Shown: in pieces, positions 25,591 to 37,834 of the stretch | How positions within the stretch are numbered: the stretch's first letter is position 1 | How the letters are laid out: each line of letters begins with the position of its first letter | Source of the DNA: Chrysemys picta bellii | Taxonomy: Eukaryota > Chordata > Testudines > Emydidae | NCBI RefSeq assembly: GCF_011386835.1 | Contig: NC_088800.1 | Location: 23,302,572 to 23,366,571, forward strand | DNA length: 64,000 nucleotides | Direction: 5' to 3' | Made by a program: the position numbers and the translations under genes | Notes under the pieces: model-generated | What the model was told of the DNA's origin: nothing | Databases searched by the model: none | Seen by the model: the letters and a program-made list of their open reading frames with translations, nothing else

Positions 25591-27583
25591 CCAAATTTTT
25601 AAAAAATAATTTTTTTAAAGAAATTACTCACAGTAACTAGCAAACACTATCCCATAGTGAGTGTTTGCAGGACTGGATCTGAGGTAACCTCCAATTTTTT
25701 TCAAACATGCAAACAACAACAAAAGTAAAGTAAAGAAGTCCTGGAGTTCATGGTCTGCCCTTCCCAAGCGCGCACACAAGCTAAATCACTAACTAATCAG
25801 GAGCGTTCCTGATTTCCGGAAGCTTTCGGGGTTCACAGTGAACTGGTTCAAATACTGCTGTTACTGCCATTCACCCACGGGAAAATCCCAAGACACCAAA
25901 AGTCAGGGATTAAGGGAGGGCTGGGAGGGAACAAAACACACCACAGAATCCATGACTTCTGTAAGAAACATATATCTCCTGACTATACCAATGGCGGACC
26001 AACCAGAGCACCTGCTTGGCCAGATTTTGCTTCTCAAAGTGAACTGCCTGTACACATGCCTATGTTCCTGTTAGGTTCCAGTGTTCAGGACATAGGTAAG
26101 GATGCAAACGGTTCTATTAACATTAGGTTTTGCAAATTAAAAAGAGCACACACACACTAAACTAAGTTCCATCACTGTCCCTTTAAAACAGTTATTAAAT
26201 GACTGGCACCTCTTAAGTCCACTGAAGAAGCTATCACGAAAAAAAGTCTAACAGCCATAGGGGGTAGCCATCCCTGTGGGGTAGCCTTTTCTTTACAGGA
26301 AACAATTGTCAGTTATGCACTATTTCACACACACAGGGAAAATCATGCTGTCTACATACAATATTACTGTCACCTTTGACTTTTTGTGGAAGTCAACTGC
26401 ACTAACACATAAAACTGGTGAAATATATTTGAGGAACCAGACCACCGCATATAGGAATACTGTTTTAATATTGTGAACCACTGCTTTGATACAAGCAGTT
26501 CAGTGTGTAATTTTTAATAGCAAAAGTGATTCAATGGCGCATTAGAGATATACATGGAGATTGATGATATTAGTGACATGACCACTGTTAGAGATTTGCA
26601 GTCCTATTGAGGAGACCCTGAAAACCAGGTAGGTTTGCCGGATTTGCTTCCCCTATGCCTCACCCCTTAACATGGAGCATTTTGTGGTGGAAGGAGCAGT
26701 ACTGACTCTTATTCACACTTACTCGTGTAGGGCCCAGTAACTCGTCAACTAGAAAAGCTATGATTTATCTAGCTAAAAAAATACTAACTAACTATCTAAT
26801 CCCATCTGGTGCGCATTACAGAGTCACTGCAGCAGAAACACACATGATAACTTGGAACAGCTAAATATACAGACATTATTATTTTGCAAGGATTTCTGGT
26901 GATGCGTGGGGGGAAGGGAACCCACCGCACTCCAATAATACTATTAAAGGGTACATTTTTTAATACTGTGGATGAGGAATTAGATAAACAAAACCAATTA
27001 TTAATAGGGGCTTCATGCTTAGTCCCCACATGTGACAAAGGAAATGTACCCTCCCCCAAGATTAGGTCTGAAGCAGCAATGAATAATTTCCTTTTCACTA
27101 CAGAGCTGCTTTTTTAAAAAAAGCAGCTTCCAATGATCTACAGTTCTTCAGTTTGCATTAGGCTTGCATAATACATCCTCTCAAAGCCTATTTGTGGAAT
27201 GAGAAGAAGCTTTCACAAACCGATTGCTACCTCCCAGACCACACAGAGCCCTACCCATGATGTCGTCATTTCCTCCCTGGAACAAACTCAGTGTTAAAAT
27301 GAACAGTTCTGACTTAAGAGGTCTTGGTTTAATACTCTTTCTGGTCTTCAAGCACAGAAAACAACTTCATACTTACACATACACTAATAAAAAAAACTAA
27401 CAAATCTTGCTTGGAGGGCTTCAAATTTTCTATTAACGAGAATGGTAAAATCCTGACATATATAATAGATATAAATTGCTTACAGAAAGATGAGACTTTT
27501 TCAGTTTAATTGGCCACAAATGTAACATCCAACCATAGAAAAAGATTACAAGAGAGAATGCATAATAAATTAATTGTTTAAGG

Positions 27584-27790
27584 CAGCGTTTCCCAAACTT
27601 GGGACGACGCTTGTGTAGTACGTCCGTCGGCCCGCACCACTTCCAGCGGCTCCCATTGGCCTGGAGCAGCGAACCGCACCCACTGGGAGACGCAATCGGC
27701 CGCACCTGCGGACGGGGCAGGTAAACAAACCAGCCCGGCCCGCCAGGGGCTTTCCCTATACAAGGGGCGTCCCAAGTTTGGGAAACACTG
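27584..27790. mobile_element. hAT MITE (CAGCGTTTCCCAAAC family)
   Basis: Near-perfect terminal inverted repeats CAGCGTTTCCCAAACTTGGG and CCCAAGTTTGGGAAACACTG bound 207 bp. Flanks GTTTAAGG (27576-27583) and GTTTAGGG (27791-27798) match at 7 of 8 bases. Confidence 0.8.
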
Positions 27791-28631
27791 GTTTAGGGCA
27801 TAACCATACACTGATATACAACAGGTAATGCTATATTACGTGCCTTTATTTTGAAGACAACAGCAATAAAGTCAACTGCTCAGAATTTTGCATAGCACTT
27901 ACCCATAACGTTTTTATTACTTCTATTTTAATACTACAGCAGTCTCTTAAGCAGAAATGAAGCTAAAATATTTCCTCTTCTGTTTGCAATTGATTTTTGG
28001 CAAGAAGACAAGAACATAAGATACGTTTAGCAAATACAAAATAAAAGACACCTTGCCATCTTACACATGTATCTGCTTAAATCAACACCAATAGTATATG
28101 TTTAATCTCCCTAATAACCTCCCTATTCAGAGCTGCAGTGATCCTACACAGAAACAAGCTTGAATACTAAGTATCTCTCTCTTCCTGGTCCAAGAAGCAC
28201 ACTGCACAATTTGTATGTCAAAATGAATGACTACCACCACTCTATTATTCAGTAGTACAACCCTGTCAGAAAACCTTTTTTTCTGAGGACAATTAGTTGT
28301 TGTTTAATTTTTAGAAAGCTCCAAAACAACACACAGTGATTCATAGCAGCAAAATGAATGTCTTTTTAATTTAGCCAGCTAAACGAATTTCTCCAGGCTT
28401 AAGGCAAACAAAATTTTATCACTTTTCTTTTTTTTAAAGTGAGCAAATTTTCAAATCACCTTTCACTATTATGCTATTTGTTTGCTATTTTAAATTTGTC
28501 TTATCTTGAACCATTAAATATACTAACTAGATAGTTTCTAGTCATTTTCACTTTCATAGTCTCAGCATATTAGCATAGTGTTGTGTTTGGATTGGGAACA
28601 TTGCAAGGGGATCTTTGTTTATTTTAACTAA

Positions 28632-28755
28632 GGCCCTGCCCCTGCCCAGAGAACTGTAGTGGCAGACCCAGAGCCTGCACTGACCCCCACTGAAACAATG
28701 GGGTTCTTGAAGTACCAAGGTCTGCTAATGCAGTTATCAATACAGGATAAGGGCC
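28632..28755. repeat. GGCCCTG-family palindromic repeat, degraded
   Basis: Begins AGGCCCTGCCCCTGCC and ends CAGGATAAGGGCCTG, like the repeat at 25042-25149, with an internal CCCACTGAAACAATGGGG block. Confidence 0.45.
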
Positions 28756-29889
28756 TGATGTTTCTTTTTTAAATTCATAAAAACATTTTTATTTATCTTG
28801 GGAAATTATTTTAAAAAATAGTACATACAGGGTGAAATTTCAACAAGCAAAGAGAGTTCTGGACCCAAAGCAAATCAGGACACCTCATTCCACAAAAACA
28901 AATGAGGTAAGTGCACACAACGAAAAGAGCCAAGTAATGAAAAGAGCCAAGTAACAAAATATGCACTAAAGCAAAGCACTTTGAATTGAAACAAAGAAGT
29001 TACTTCCTTTACTATGCAGTTTCCCAAATACCACTAGAAGTGAAGGCATTTCGGGTTACTGCTTGCAAAACCCAAAGCTGAGAAGCTCCAAGGAGAAGCT
29101 GGCAGAGTTTAAGGTCAACACTGCGTGCAGAGTCACATGATCTAAAACTGAAGCTATCTAAGGAAAGACCCAATATAACTTCCACTGAAATCAATGGGAG
29201 TCTTTTCATTTACTTTAATAGAAACTGGATTGGACCCGAGGTCAGCAGCACTAGCTCCTTCAAAGGTGGGAGACTCTGGAAAGGGAGGCAAGAGAAACAA
29301 GAAGTCTCCAAAATGCAACACTAAATGCTCTGAGAAAACGAAGGTTCTATCTTGGAATATCTTTTTCTCCACCTTTATTAATAATCTGGTCATAAGTGGT
29401 TACAAACAACACAAATTTTTTGAAAACCACAGTCCTCAACGTAAAAAAAATAAGTTTTTTTGTTATGTGACTGTGAAGATGTACACAAGTAACTGTACAG
29501 ATAAGGAAGTGTCTCAATCATACAAAAAAGAAAAAAAGAAGGGGTAGAAGAAGGGGGACAAAAAAAAGTTCCTAATGTAAGCTCTTCATTTCAGTTTTAA
29601 AAGAAAAGGAACAGAAGACAATTTCTAACCTGCTTTGTGAATTTCCATATGTAAAAACTAATTTTTTGTGCAGTTTTATAGATATTCACAAATTTGGCAG
29701 AAAGAAAATTTCTAAAAACACCTGGGGCAATGCTGACATCCAACACTGAAAATGTTTTTTCATTTGATGGAGATGAGGTCAGATGAGTGCTACATCCACG
29801 ACAAAGTGTGCTTACTTGCCCTCTACTTCAAGCAAGCATAAACCTTGATTAACTCAACCGATGTAAAACCCAGCTTGCCCTTGTTGACT

Positions 29890-30157
29890 CTTAGGGTATG
29901 GCTACACAGGGAATAAAAAACCCTGGGTCAGTTGCTTGGGCTCGCAGGCTGAAGAGCTGAAAAATCACTGTGTAAGATGTTCAGGCTTGAGTTGGAACCT
30001 GCGAGGATGGAGGGTGCCAGAGCCTGGGCTCCAGCCTGAGACTGAATGTCTACACTGCAATTTTTAAGCCCTGCAGCCTGAGTCCAAATCAGCTGATCCA
30101 GGCCAGCCGCAGCCATGACACAGATCTTTTATCTCTGCACTGGTGATGTACCCTTAA
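29890..30157. mobile_element. hAT-like MITE (TTAGGGTATG family)
   Basis: Left end CTTAGGGTATGGCTACACAG, right end GATGTACCCTTAAG. The interior is rich in GGGCTC..GCCTGA blocks and contains ATGTCTACACTGCA, which are common in a turtle non-autonomous family. A partial relative is at 30955-31061. Confidence 0.6.
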
Positions 30158-30954
30158 GGGCCAGCACCAGTGCAGCTACACCAATTTCTGGCAACCAATT
30201 GCTGAATCAGGGCTAGCCCTGAGTCTAGATAAAGACAAAAGGAGAATCCTTTCACTTGTAAGGTGTATTATGCCTTAAATGCTACGCCCCACCCCCAAGT
30301 AACATGTCAAAAAACCAACATTTCCACAATTCGTTTACGGCAGAATACTACTTCCATGTCATTGATGGATTTCTGATTGCACCAGTAAAACAAAGATCAT
30401 GTATACATTAAACTTCTAAAAAAAATCCCACACCTGTCAATGGTACCCAGGAAACAGTTTTTAAACTAAATAGGGCCTCCAGGGGTAAGATTATACCTTA
30501 AAGCAGAATTTGCAGTTGACCCCTCACTGGGGCAGAAATACAAAACATGGCATAGCTCAAACATTCTTCACACTTAACAAGTTCTCATTTTCTTGTTTTA
30601 CAGTCACTCAAACAAATCCAAAGTTTTGTTAACCACAAAAGCATATAGTAATGTCTATACAGGTCACAGTGTCTAAAAACAAACCAACATGTGGATAAGC
30701 AAAGTAGATTTTTCAACAGCAGCGATCACAAGATGAATGGAAGCTTAACTTTGCACAGTGGAATTACCCCCATAAGATTCTATAACTTAGTATGATAACT
30801 TGAGTCATCATAGTATTCTAGCTTTGATGCAAACACATATGAATTTACAAACAATTGTTTCTATGGTGTGTTTTGCAGGGAAATGGGAGCCATTGACAGT
30901 CTAAAGTATGAAGAGATAATTTAGAAATATGGCCCAGCGTCATCCTGAGTGGGG

Positions 30955-31061
30955 AAAAAAGGTAGCTATTTTACAGCCTTGCAGCCCAAGCCCCGTGAGC
31001 CTGAGTCAGCTGACCTGGGCCAGCCATAGGTGTTGAATTACTGTGTAGATGTACCCTAAGC
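30955..31061. mobile_element. hAT-like MITE, right-end fragment
   Basis: Ends TGTGTAGATGTACCCTAAG, with the same CAGCTGACCTGGGCCAGCC interior as the element at 29890-30157. Confidence 0.55.
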
Positions 31062-31399
31062 CTCCTACCAAGGTATTGCCCCAGGATAATATGGCATTCA
31101 GTCCTTTGTATCAGCCTTTTAGAGGTGTCTAGTGAAATTTTCAAGCCCTGCTACAAAGAGTGTGAAGAGTTTGTATTGACTATTTATCTTCAAAGCAACG
31201 CCCATTATCTCTCTGTTTGTGGGTGGATACCTCAAACAAGGTGAAAGATTTCAGCCCTTCCAAAAAACAAATTTGCTGTTCCATTTCATTCTCCCTCCTT
31301 AAGCAAAGAACTAGATTGATCATCATCAAATATGTTCAAAAGTGACCCCAGATTCAAGATTGGGCATCTTTCAAAAAGACATGATTTAGCTCAACCAGA

Positions 31400-31510
31400 A
31401 GTTAGAGACTTAATGCAGGAATCACTTGGTGAAATCCTATGGCCTGTGTTCTGTAGGAGATCAGATTAGATTACCACAATGGTCCCGGTCACCCTTAAAT
31501 AAAGTAAACT
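31400..31510 (+). repeat. CR1/L3-type LINE tail fragment
   Basis: Matches the common tail CCTATGGCCTGTGTT, then CAGATTAGATTACCACAATG and GGTCCCGGTCACCCTTAAAT. No coding part is present. Confidence 0.55.
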
Positions 31511-31852
31511 GTGGAGCATAAATTTTACCAGGTTTTGTTTTTTAACATGCTCTCTCTCTCTCTCTAATTTATTGTTAATACATAACATGTCCATTTCAAC
31601 AGACCTTAATTTGCAATCTTTCCTGTCATCAAAATCTACATACTGCTTTCACATTGATCTTTCCAATGCATGAACTGATGAGATACCAAATTACAGGACC
31701 TAAAAACATTAGAAGACGATGTCTGCTTGACTAGTGTACCCTACTAAAAAAAGTAGTCTACTGCCTCACTGCTGGCACTAGAGATTCTGAATCAAATCCA
31801 AGAGTCAATATAATCTAAATGTGAAGTGTCACCAAAAAAGTTAATTTTAATC

Positions 31853-31971
31853 AGTGGTGCTGAAGCTAGGGGTACTGCCACACCCCCTGGCTTGAAGTAG
31901 TAATAACAAACACCAATACGTGGTTTCCATCGACAGCATTCCCACTATAAAAATTGTTTCAGCACCCCCGG
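31853..31971. mobile_element. small hAT-like MITE
   Basis: Ends AGTGGTGCTGAAGC and GTTTCAGCACCCCCG are inverted relatives. The 8-bp flanks TTTTAATC (31845-31852) and TTTTAATA (31972-31979) match at 7 of 8. Confidence 0.65.
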
Positions 31972-32759
31972 TTTTAATACTAGAGAGCTTTCTACCTTGT
32001 ATGTTTCAGCAGAAGGTTTTAAGGAATTGGACAATATTTTTAGAAACTATGATGATAGCTGAACAACACAGACCAATGTAAAATAATCAATAAAAGTCAT
32101 TTTAAAAATAACCGTGGCCACATACCTAGAGTATTGATTATTCAACTATGCTGAAATGGTTGTTCTAATGTGGTTTGTGCTATGTCTGATATGGGAAGGC
32201 TATAAGCAGAATTCACATTAAAAAAATCACTAGTATGAATCTCAGAGCCTGACTTATTGACAATGGAGCATCAAGGTGACTAATGCCTCTTCCTGTGAAA
32301 TCCAGGCAGTTTATATCTGTCTCTTCACTCCATTAGCATAACCTAACTATCCACTGCCTCCATATCCCGACAGAAGAACAGAAACAGAGGATGAAAATCC
32401 ATGTATCTCCTAAACTGCAATTCTTTAGCTAGCATGTGGAGTAAAACAAAAACCATCAGATTATAATCAAGTCAGTGTGACATCCTTAGCCAGTGAAAAT
32501 ATATTAGAAAGTAACTGTTCAAGCAAACATGCAATGGAGATTATGAATATTAGTCCTTTTTAAACAGCCGTGTATCCATATTGGGAAGGCACAAGGTAAG
32601 AAGAGGTGGCAGTGTGCATGATAAGGAAATGTCCACAATGCTACATACACCGATGCTATCCCTTCCTCTTCCTGAGCCCTTTCACTTTCAGGTCAGAAAA
32701 GGGGCACAGACGAAGTGGGAAAGATGCCGCTGGAAAGGCTCATTAGCGAGGTTCACTCC

Positions 32760-33540
32760 CTAGCTCCGTCACTTCCTGGCTGCCCAGCGCTGCAGAGCCG
32801 CTGGTGTGCTGTCCACGGGGCTGCATGAAGGACAACCGCTGCCCCCGGCGAGTCACTGAGATGGGGAGAGCCAGGAGGAAGTGGACAGACGTCCGCTCGC
32901 CCCTTCCCCCACCCTCGGAGCCCCCCACTTGCCTGCCAGCCCCCCCCCTTCCAGGGGCCGGCCGCCACCCCACCCCCACCCTTTTAATTCATTCATTCCC
33001 CCGCCAGCCCCGGGCGGATGGGGAGGCTGGTGCCCGCCACCGGGGGCTCTCTCCCCGCCACCCCCTCCCCGGCCGCAGCGCGGGGGGCCCGGTCCTTACC
33101 TTTGTGTAGAGCTCGGAGACTGCCATCGCGCTGCCGCCCTCGGCTCCCGTGCGCGGCTCGGCGGCCAGGCAGGCGCAGCCGCTCCCTGCCCCGCCCTGGC
33201 CGCCCGCGGGGCCCGCGGCGGCTGTGAGGCAGCGGGGGGATGCTCAGAGCGCCGGCCCGGCTCGGCTCGCCATGTTGTTAGTTACCTGTAATGCGGGGAT
33301 GGGGCTCGGGCTGCTCCGCTCTGTGCATTGTGGGTATGAGGGATGGGACGGGAGCAGACAGCCCCGGCTCAGCCTCTGTCAGACGGGCCACTGCAGCCGC
33401 GGCTGCTGCTCCGTACGCCCTGCCTCCCGCCGGCTGCACACGGGCGGGGGGCCACGCAGCTGCTGTACGGGGGAGAGGGCTAAGAGAGCAGCCAGCTGCG
33501 GCAGAGGCGGGGGGGACCAGGTCTAGGGAGCAGCCAGACC
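32760..33540 (-). promoter_or_regulatory. MYO5A: CpG island with MYO5A promoter and 5' UTR
   Basis: A GC- and CpG-rich block of about 0.8 kb surrounds the MYO5A start codon, in contrast to the AT-rich DNA on both sides. The 5' UTR must extend upward from 33127; the start site cannot be placed. At 33325-33336 the plus strand has GCATTGTGGGTA, whose complement contains CCCACAATGC, resembling the downstream half of extended ZNF143 sites. No clear TATA box is visible, as expected for a CpG promoter. Overlapping plus-strand reading frames here are by-products of GC richness. Confidence 0.75.
33100..33126 (-). CDS. MYO5A: MYO5A coding exon 1 (myosin-Va N-terminus)
   Basis: The minus strand reads ATG then eight more codons, giving MAVSELYTK, followed at once by a GTAAGG splice donor (33099-33094). 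Vertebrate myosin-Va begins MAASELYTK as I recall it, so this is the first coding exon with one substitution (Ala3 to Val). Myosin-Va is the actin-based motor that carries melanosomes, endoplasmic reticulum and vesicles; its N-terminal SH3-like and motor domains start in the next exon, which is not in this window. The exon lies in a CpG island. I looked on the minus strand for the next conserved segment (around VWIPDPEEVW) and did not see it, so intron 1 runs off the window at base 1. The call rests on 9 residues plus the donor, the CpG island and linkage to ARPP19. Confidence 0.9.
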
Positions 33541-35324
33541 TTCAAGCTAAAGGATGAGCAGTGGAAACAAGGATTGGTCTTCATTTCATTTTTCTAATTA
33601 ATTTTGTCCAGGTGGGGGTCGCCCCCTCCTCCTCCTCCTCACAGGGGGAAATTGTCCCTGCCCACTGCGTCTAAAACGTGACCACTCTCTTAGATGTGTG
33701 TGTGCTCTCCTCTTCCTGACCATCCATCAGCAAGGGTGGTGGGAGAAGAACCAGCTCCTCTGGCTGCCTAACCGCCAGGTTAGAAAGAGGGAGAGGCTAG
33801 ATCTACACCACTACCACCTAGGGAGTGCCAATCTCTCAGTGGTAGGGAGATCTCTGTCTGGGGCAGCCAGCCCTTAGGTGGTGATGGCTAAAGGGGAGAA
33901 CTTAGACCAAGGCACCAATCTGACCAGTCTCAGCCCAGGAGGGGGGGGCAGGAAGACAATGTGGGGGGCTTGGCTGGGCCCCTCCAAGCAAGTGCCTCTT
34001 GAGGGAGCCCAGCCAGGGCAGGCCCTGGCCTGGCTGATTGCACCCCTCCCAAAGGGATGGAGCGATTCCTGGCCCCAGGACCAGCCTTGGCTGTACTGTT
34101 GGCTCAGCCCGGCAGACAGTCACCTCCCAGCAGGCTGGTGAGTGTGGCCAGGAGGCAGGGTGTGGGGGGAGTGGGTTGGTCTGTGAGGCGGTGGGGAAGG
34201 TGTGTGTGTTGGGGCACTAGGAAGTCTGGGTTGGAGGGGCTGGGCAGGGGTGGTGTTGTGCAGAGCACTGTGCATTTGTAGGCGGTTGGGGGGCCACTTG
34301 GCATAGTGGGTCCTGGGGGAGGGCACAGGCCATAGGGAGTTGGGGAGTGTTGGGCTGGGGAGCTGTGTGACTTGCCATGGGCCCACCTCCAAGAGGAAGG
34401 GGTATGCTGCCAGCACAGGGCCAGGCAGGCCCCCGTGCATCTGGCAACTGCCAGTTTGTAAATAGTGTTCTTGTATTGGGCAAACCCCTATGCCATGCCC
34501 TATTGCCTCTGGCTGGCCCCTCGCTCCAAGGCCTGACCTCCCCATCACCCTGCTCCATTGCCTCCATGGGGGCCACAAACATGCTTGGTGCCAGGCCCAC
34601 AAAAGGTTAATCTGGCCCTGCCTTGAAAGCAGACTAGGACATTGTACCTTGTTCCCTCACTTCTGGGAACTGCTCTGTAGCTTTTCTTCCTTACGCCAAT
34701 CGTGTAGTGAATGGGGACAGACAAAGGGATAGATAATGCCCTGCCCCTTGCTTTTGGCAATCTCTGTTATAGGCCCAAATTCTTAAGAACCTGCATGTAC
34801 CAAACCTAGGCAAACAAATCCCACCACACAGGCAGATCTAGATATGCACATCTTTGAAAAACTGAGCATCTGTCAGATTGTAACAGGAAGAGAAGGCAAA
34901 AGCTGGCCACACATGGCCATCATAATATGGACTTGCATCTCTGGCTTCCACGGTGGAAGTCAAGAGAATCATCCCAGCAGCAGTGGAGCCTGTGCACAGC
35001 TGCTGTTGCTTTGGCACTAGAGTCCACATTCAGTTTGAGTCCTGGGAGGGGAGCTGCAATGCAGTACACATACTTGCTTATGGCTTAATAAATAGTTGGA
35101 ATCTCTTCCAGTGTTGGTTATGGCAAAAGTTCTTTGGGAAAAGAAATAAAACTATACACCTCCCAAGAACATTTTTCTTCCTTTTCCTTTGGAATGCACC
35201 ATTGTTCAAAATGGCCTGTTATTAAAACACACCCTCTCAGTGCTTTAACCACCACCTTAACGGCTCTGCAAACTTCAAACACTTTAATCTTTTAAATGGG
35301 ACCTTTGGATGGGGTGGATAATTG

Positions 35325-35520
35325 TGCTTAAAGAGCAATTTTCAGCTGAGAATCTCAAAGCATCATACAAATGTGATAGGTAATCATTATTAGCCCAGTT
35401 TTACAGTGAGGTACAAAATGTCAATGTGCTCATAATCACACAAAGACATTGGCAGTCAAGAATAGAACCAAAGTCTCCTGACTCTCCCTTAATACTCTAA
35501 CCACTAGCTGTGTTCCCTTC
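35325..35520 (+). repeat. MIR SINE
   Basis: Contains CCCAGTTTTACAGTGAGG, CTCATAATCACACAAAGACA and the tail GTCTCCTGACTCTCCCTTAA..CTCTAACCACTAG, in the order of a MIR. Confidence 0.7.
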
Positions 35521-35931
35521 CTTACCTCTGCTAAGTGAAGAAGAGAGAGGGAAGACAGCAAAAGGGAAATAAGGAAAAAGCTGGAGAAAGAATGGAGCCC
35601 TATTTCAAACATCTTAAATACTGGCCCTGGATCTTTGATCATGCGCTAAAAGGAGTACCTACTGATGTTGGAAGGGGGCAGAAAGGAGCTGGTGGGGGGG
35701 GGGGGAATAGCATATTTTATGATGGTGGTTCAGCAGGAAGTTGTAGCTGTTTAGTGAAGAGTAATAGTCAAAGGGATATAGTCAACTCTGTCAATCTGTC
35801 CATGATTATTAACCAAATTATCATCATCATCCAGTTCCTAGGAGACAAGTATCAGGAGGTAGCCATGTTAGTCTGTATCTACAAAAACAACAAGGAGTCT
35901 GGTGGCACTTTAAAGACTAACAGATTTATTT

Positions 35932-35970
35932 GGGCATAAGCTTTCATGGGTAAAAACCTCACTTCTTCAG
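35932..35970 (-). ncRNA. hammerhead-like core, inverted left tail
   Basis: The minus strand reads CTGAAGA, an extra A, a stem (GTG, bulged A, GGT with ACC CAT), GAAA and a GC-TTAT-GC mini-stem. It mirrors the core at 36480-36518. One C-to-T change turns a G-C pair into G-U. The base after stem III is C where a functional hammerhead has U. Confidence 0.45.
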
Positions 35971-36000
35971 AAGGGCTCATTCACCTGCACATCCACTAAT

Positions 36001-36376
36001 GTTATATATGCCATCATGTGCCAACAATGCCCCTCTGCCATGTACATTGGCCAAACCGGACAGTCCCCTCCGCAAAAGAATAAATGGACACAAATCGGAC
36101 ATCAGGAATGGTAACGTACATAAGCCAGTAAGTGAACACTTCAATCTCCCTGGTCATTCTATTACAGATTTAAAAGTCACTATCATTGAACAAAAAAACT
36201 TCAGAAACAAACTTCAAAGAGAAACAGCAGAACTAAAATTCATTTGCAAATTTAACACCATTAATCTGGGCTTGAATAGAGACTGGGAGTGGCTGGCTCA
36301 TTACAGAAGCAGCTTTTCCTCTCCTGGAATTGACACCTCCTCATCTATTATTGGGAGTGGACTACATCCACCCTGA
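36001..36376 (+). pseudogene. GIY-YIG endonuclease remnant of Penelope-like element
   Basis: In the first frame (36001-36060) the DNA encodes VIYAIMCQQC...MYIGQTG, containing the paired cysteines and the YIG half of the GIY-YIG motif. An extra C in the run at 36063-36068 shifts the frame. From there to the TGA at 36374-36376 it continues with LRKRINGHKSDI, HFNLPGHS and IIEQ, the arginine, histidine and glutamate blocks of the family. In Penelope elements this domain nicks target DNA after the reverse transcriptase domain. Here the N-terminal region and RT are absent and the frame is broken, so no active enzyme is made. Confidence 0.85.
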
Positions 36377-36479
36377 TTGAATTGGCCCTGTCAACACTGG
36401 TTCTCCACTTGCCAAGTAACTCCCTGCTCTCCATGTGTCAGTATATAATGCCTGCATCTGTAACTTTCACTCTATGCAT

Positions 36480-36518
36480 CTGAAGAAGTGAGGTTTTTAC
36501 CCACGAAAGCTTATGCCC
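36480..36518 (+). ncRNA. hammerhead-like core, right tail
   Basis: Reads CTGAAGA, an extra A, stem II (GTG, bulged A, GGT paired with ACCCAC, T-loop), GAAA, and mini-stem GC-TTAT-GC. The order and spacing fit the minimal hammerheads known in Penelope-like elements. The cleavage-site U is replaced by C, so activity is doubtful. Confidence 0.5.
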
Positions 36519-37834
36519 AAATAAATCTGTTAGTCTGTAAGGTGCCACCAGACTCCTTGTTTTCCTAGGAGACAGGTTGCCATTATCAGAACTGGCATCC
36601 CAGCAAGAAGCTATGGTTTGAAGAGGCATGAACTACCTTCTTATTCCTGCCAGTTCAAGGTTCAGGCTTTTTGGCTGAGAAGTTTACACAGCTGTTCTTC
36701 ATATCCGTTCTGTGGATAAACAGCAAATGGACTTTGGGACTGTCAAACACCCTTCATAAGTAATAAACCTTACAAGTTGGTGTTTTTTCCAGTCTAATTT
36801 TAAACTGTGATTGTTGTCCTTTCCCTCGCAGCATTTCTTATGGGCCTCTTCTTGCCTGTTTATCCTATATTCTTCACTGAATTTCTCACTCCCTTGGAGC
36901 TTGTGTCTTCCTGACCACAGGACATGCCCTCTGGTGTTTCCTATTCTCTGTCACCATTGCCCACATACTTGTCTCCTCTCTCTGATACTTTCATCTTTCA
37001 CCCCATCTGGGTGCATGAACTTACTGATTTTTAAAAGGGACCTGAATTTGCTCTCTATGCACTTGCTCAGGTACAACATCTATCTTGTTTCTTTGGGATG
37101 ATGCGTACGTTAAATGCAATCCAAAAAACCTACTTTGAGGAGCTTGATTGAACAGTGGATTATTGTACAAGCCATTTACAGTTGGAGCCCAGGATCCAAC
37201 TGTAATTACAATTACAAATAAAAAATAAGTATAAAACACACTAGTGGTTGGGCACAATTCCATCTGAACTAGGATTTCAAGACTGTTAAGACAAGGATTT
37301 AGAGGCAGTGACAGTTTTTAGGAACAGCCTGCCTGTAATATACCTAGATGCAGTCAGTCACTTGACAGGGTTCTCATATACACTATTTTATACTGGATTT
37401 CAAATCAAAGCAGAGGAAATGTTGCGAGTTAACTTTCCAGACATTTAAGAATAAGAAAATACAGTCGAAGTAGATTTTTTTCCCAAAAGATTAAAAAAAG
37501 CATTACCCAGTCATTTAAAGCTCTCTTGCGTATACCCATTTTGTGATCTGGTTCAACTGTTGAAGAAAAATTCTGCTCCACCTTCAGCCCCATATAATTT
37601 CATTTGAGCCTTTAGGCCCACATCCTGGTGTGCAGGGTAGCTTTCTTTGTGCCACACTATAACTTTTGGATTCTTTAGCTGGCCACAGGACCACCCCAGG
37701 ATAGGGGGAGTCATCCTGTGGCACTGAATCAATACATGCTGCTGGCATAGGTGGCATGGAATGGCTTGTCTACCCCTCCTGGTGGACTGGGCCCTTGGAG
37801 TCAATGGCAGTTTAACTTAGAACAGCTTCTCCAA

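Larger units (their letters stand above)
1..33099 (-). other. MYO5A: MYO5A intron 1 (3' part outside window)
   Basis: At least 33 kb of intron begins at the donor after MYO5A exon 1. It holds many repeats, listed separately. I recognise nothing specific in these stretches: 225-1741, 1930-3382, 3604-4180, 4260-5960, 8875-9130, 9660-11400, 12896-13489, 15455-20200, 20260-21583, 22570-23120, 23960-25040, 25590-27575, 27800-28630, 29245-29888, 30160-30950, 31065-31400 and 31980-32750. They look like ordinary AT-rich intronic DNA with short homopolymer and dinucleotide runs. Conserved regulatory elements could be hidden here but cannot be seen without alignment. Confidence 0.8.
35848..36561 (+). 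mobile_element. Penelope-like element with inverted tails
   Basis: A 714-bp insertion flanked by a perfect 13-bp direct repeat, TTCCTAGGAGACA (35835-35847 and 36562-36574). Its right tail (about 36478-36561) is present again in inverted form at the left (about 35857-35970). Between them is the end of a Penelope-type protein with a GIY-YIG endonuclease domain, so the family is a Penelope-like retroelement. Inverted terminal copies are known for this group. The reverse transcriptase part is missing, so it is a 5'-truncated, non-autonomous copy. Confidence 0.85.

Noticed and set aside
1..33099. MYO5A exon 2 inside the window
   Set aside because: I looked on the minus strand for codons of the conserved VWIPDPEEVW segment and found no match, so intron 1 appears to extend beyond base 1.
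32881..33291. plus-strand frames opposite MYO5A exon 1
   Set aside because: They are antisense to the exon and CpG island, with no recognisable domain or splice context.
33600..34650. possible gene in GC-rich DNA upstream of MYO5A
   Set aside because: Many overlapping frames of 60-160 codons exist on both strands, but none has a recognisable motif, codon pattern or conserved splice structure.
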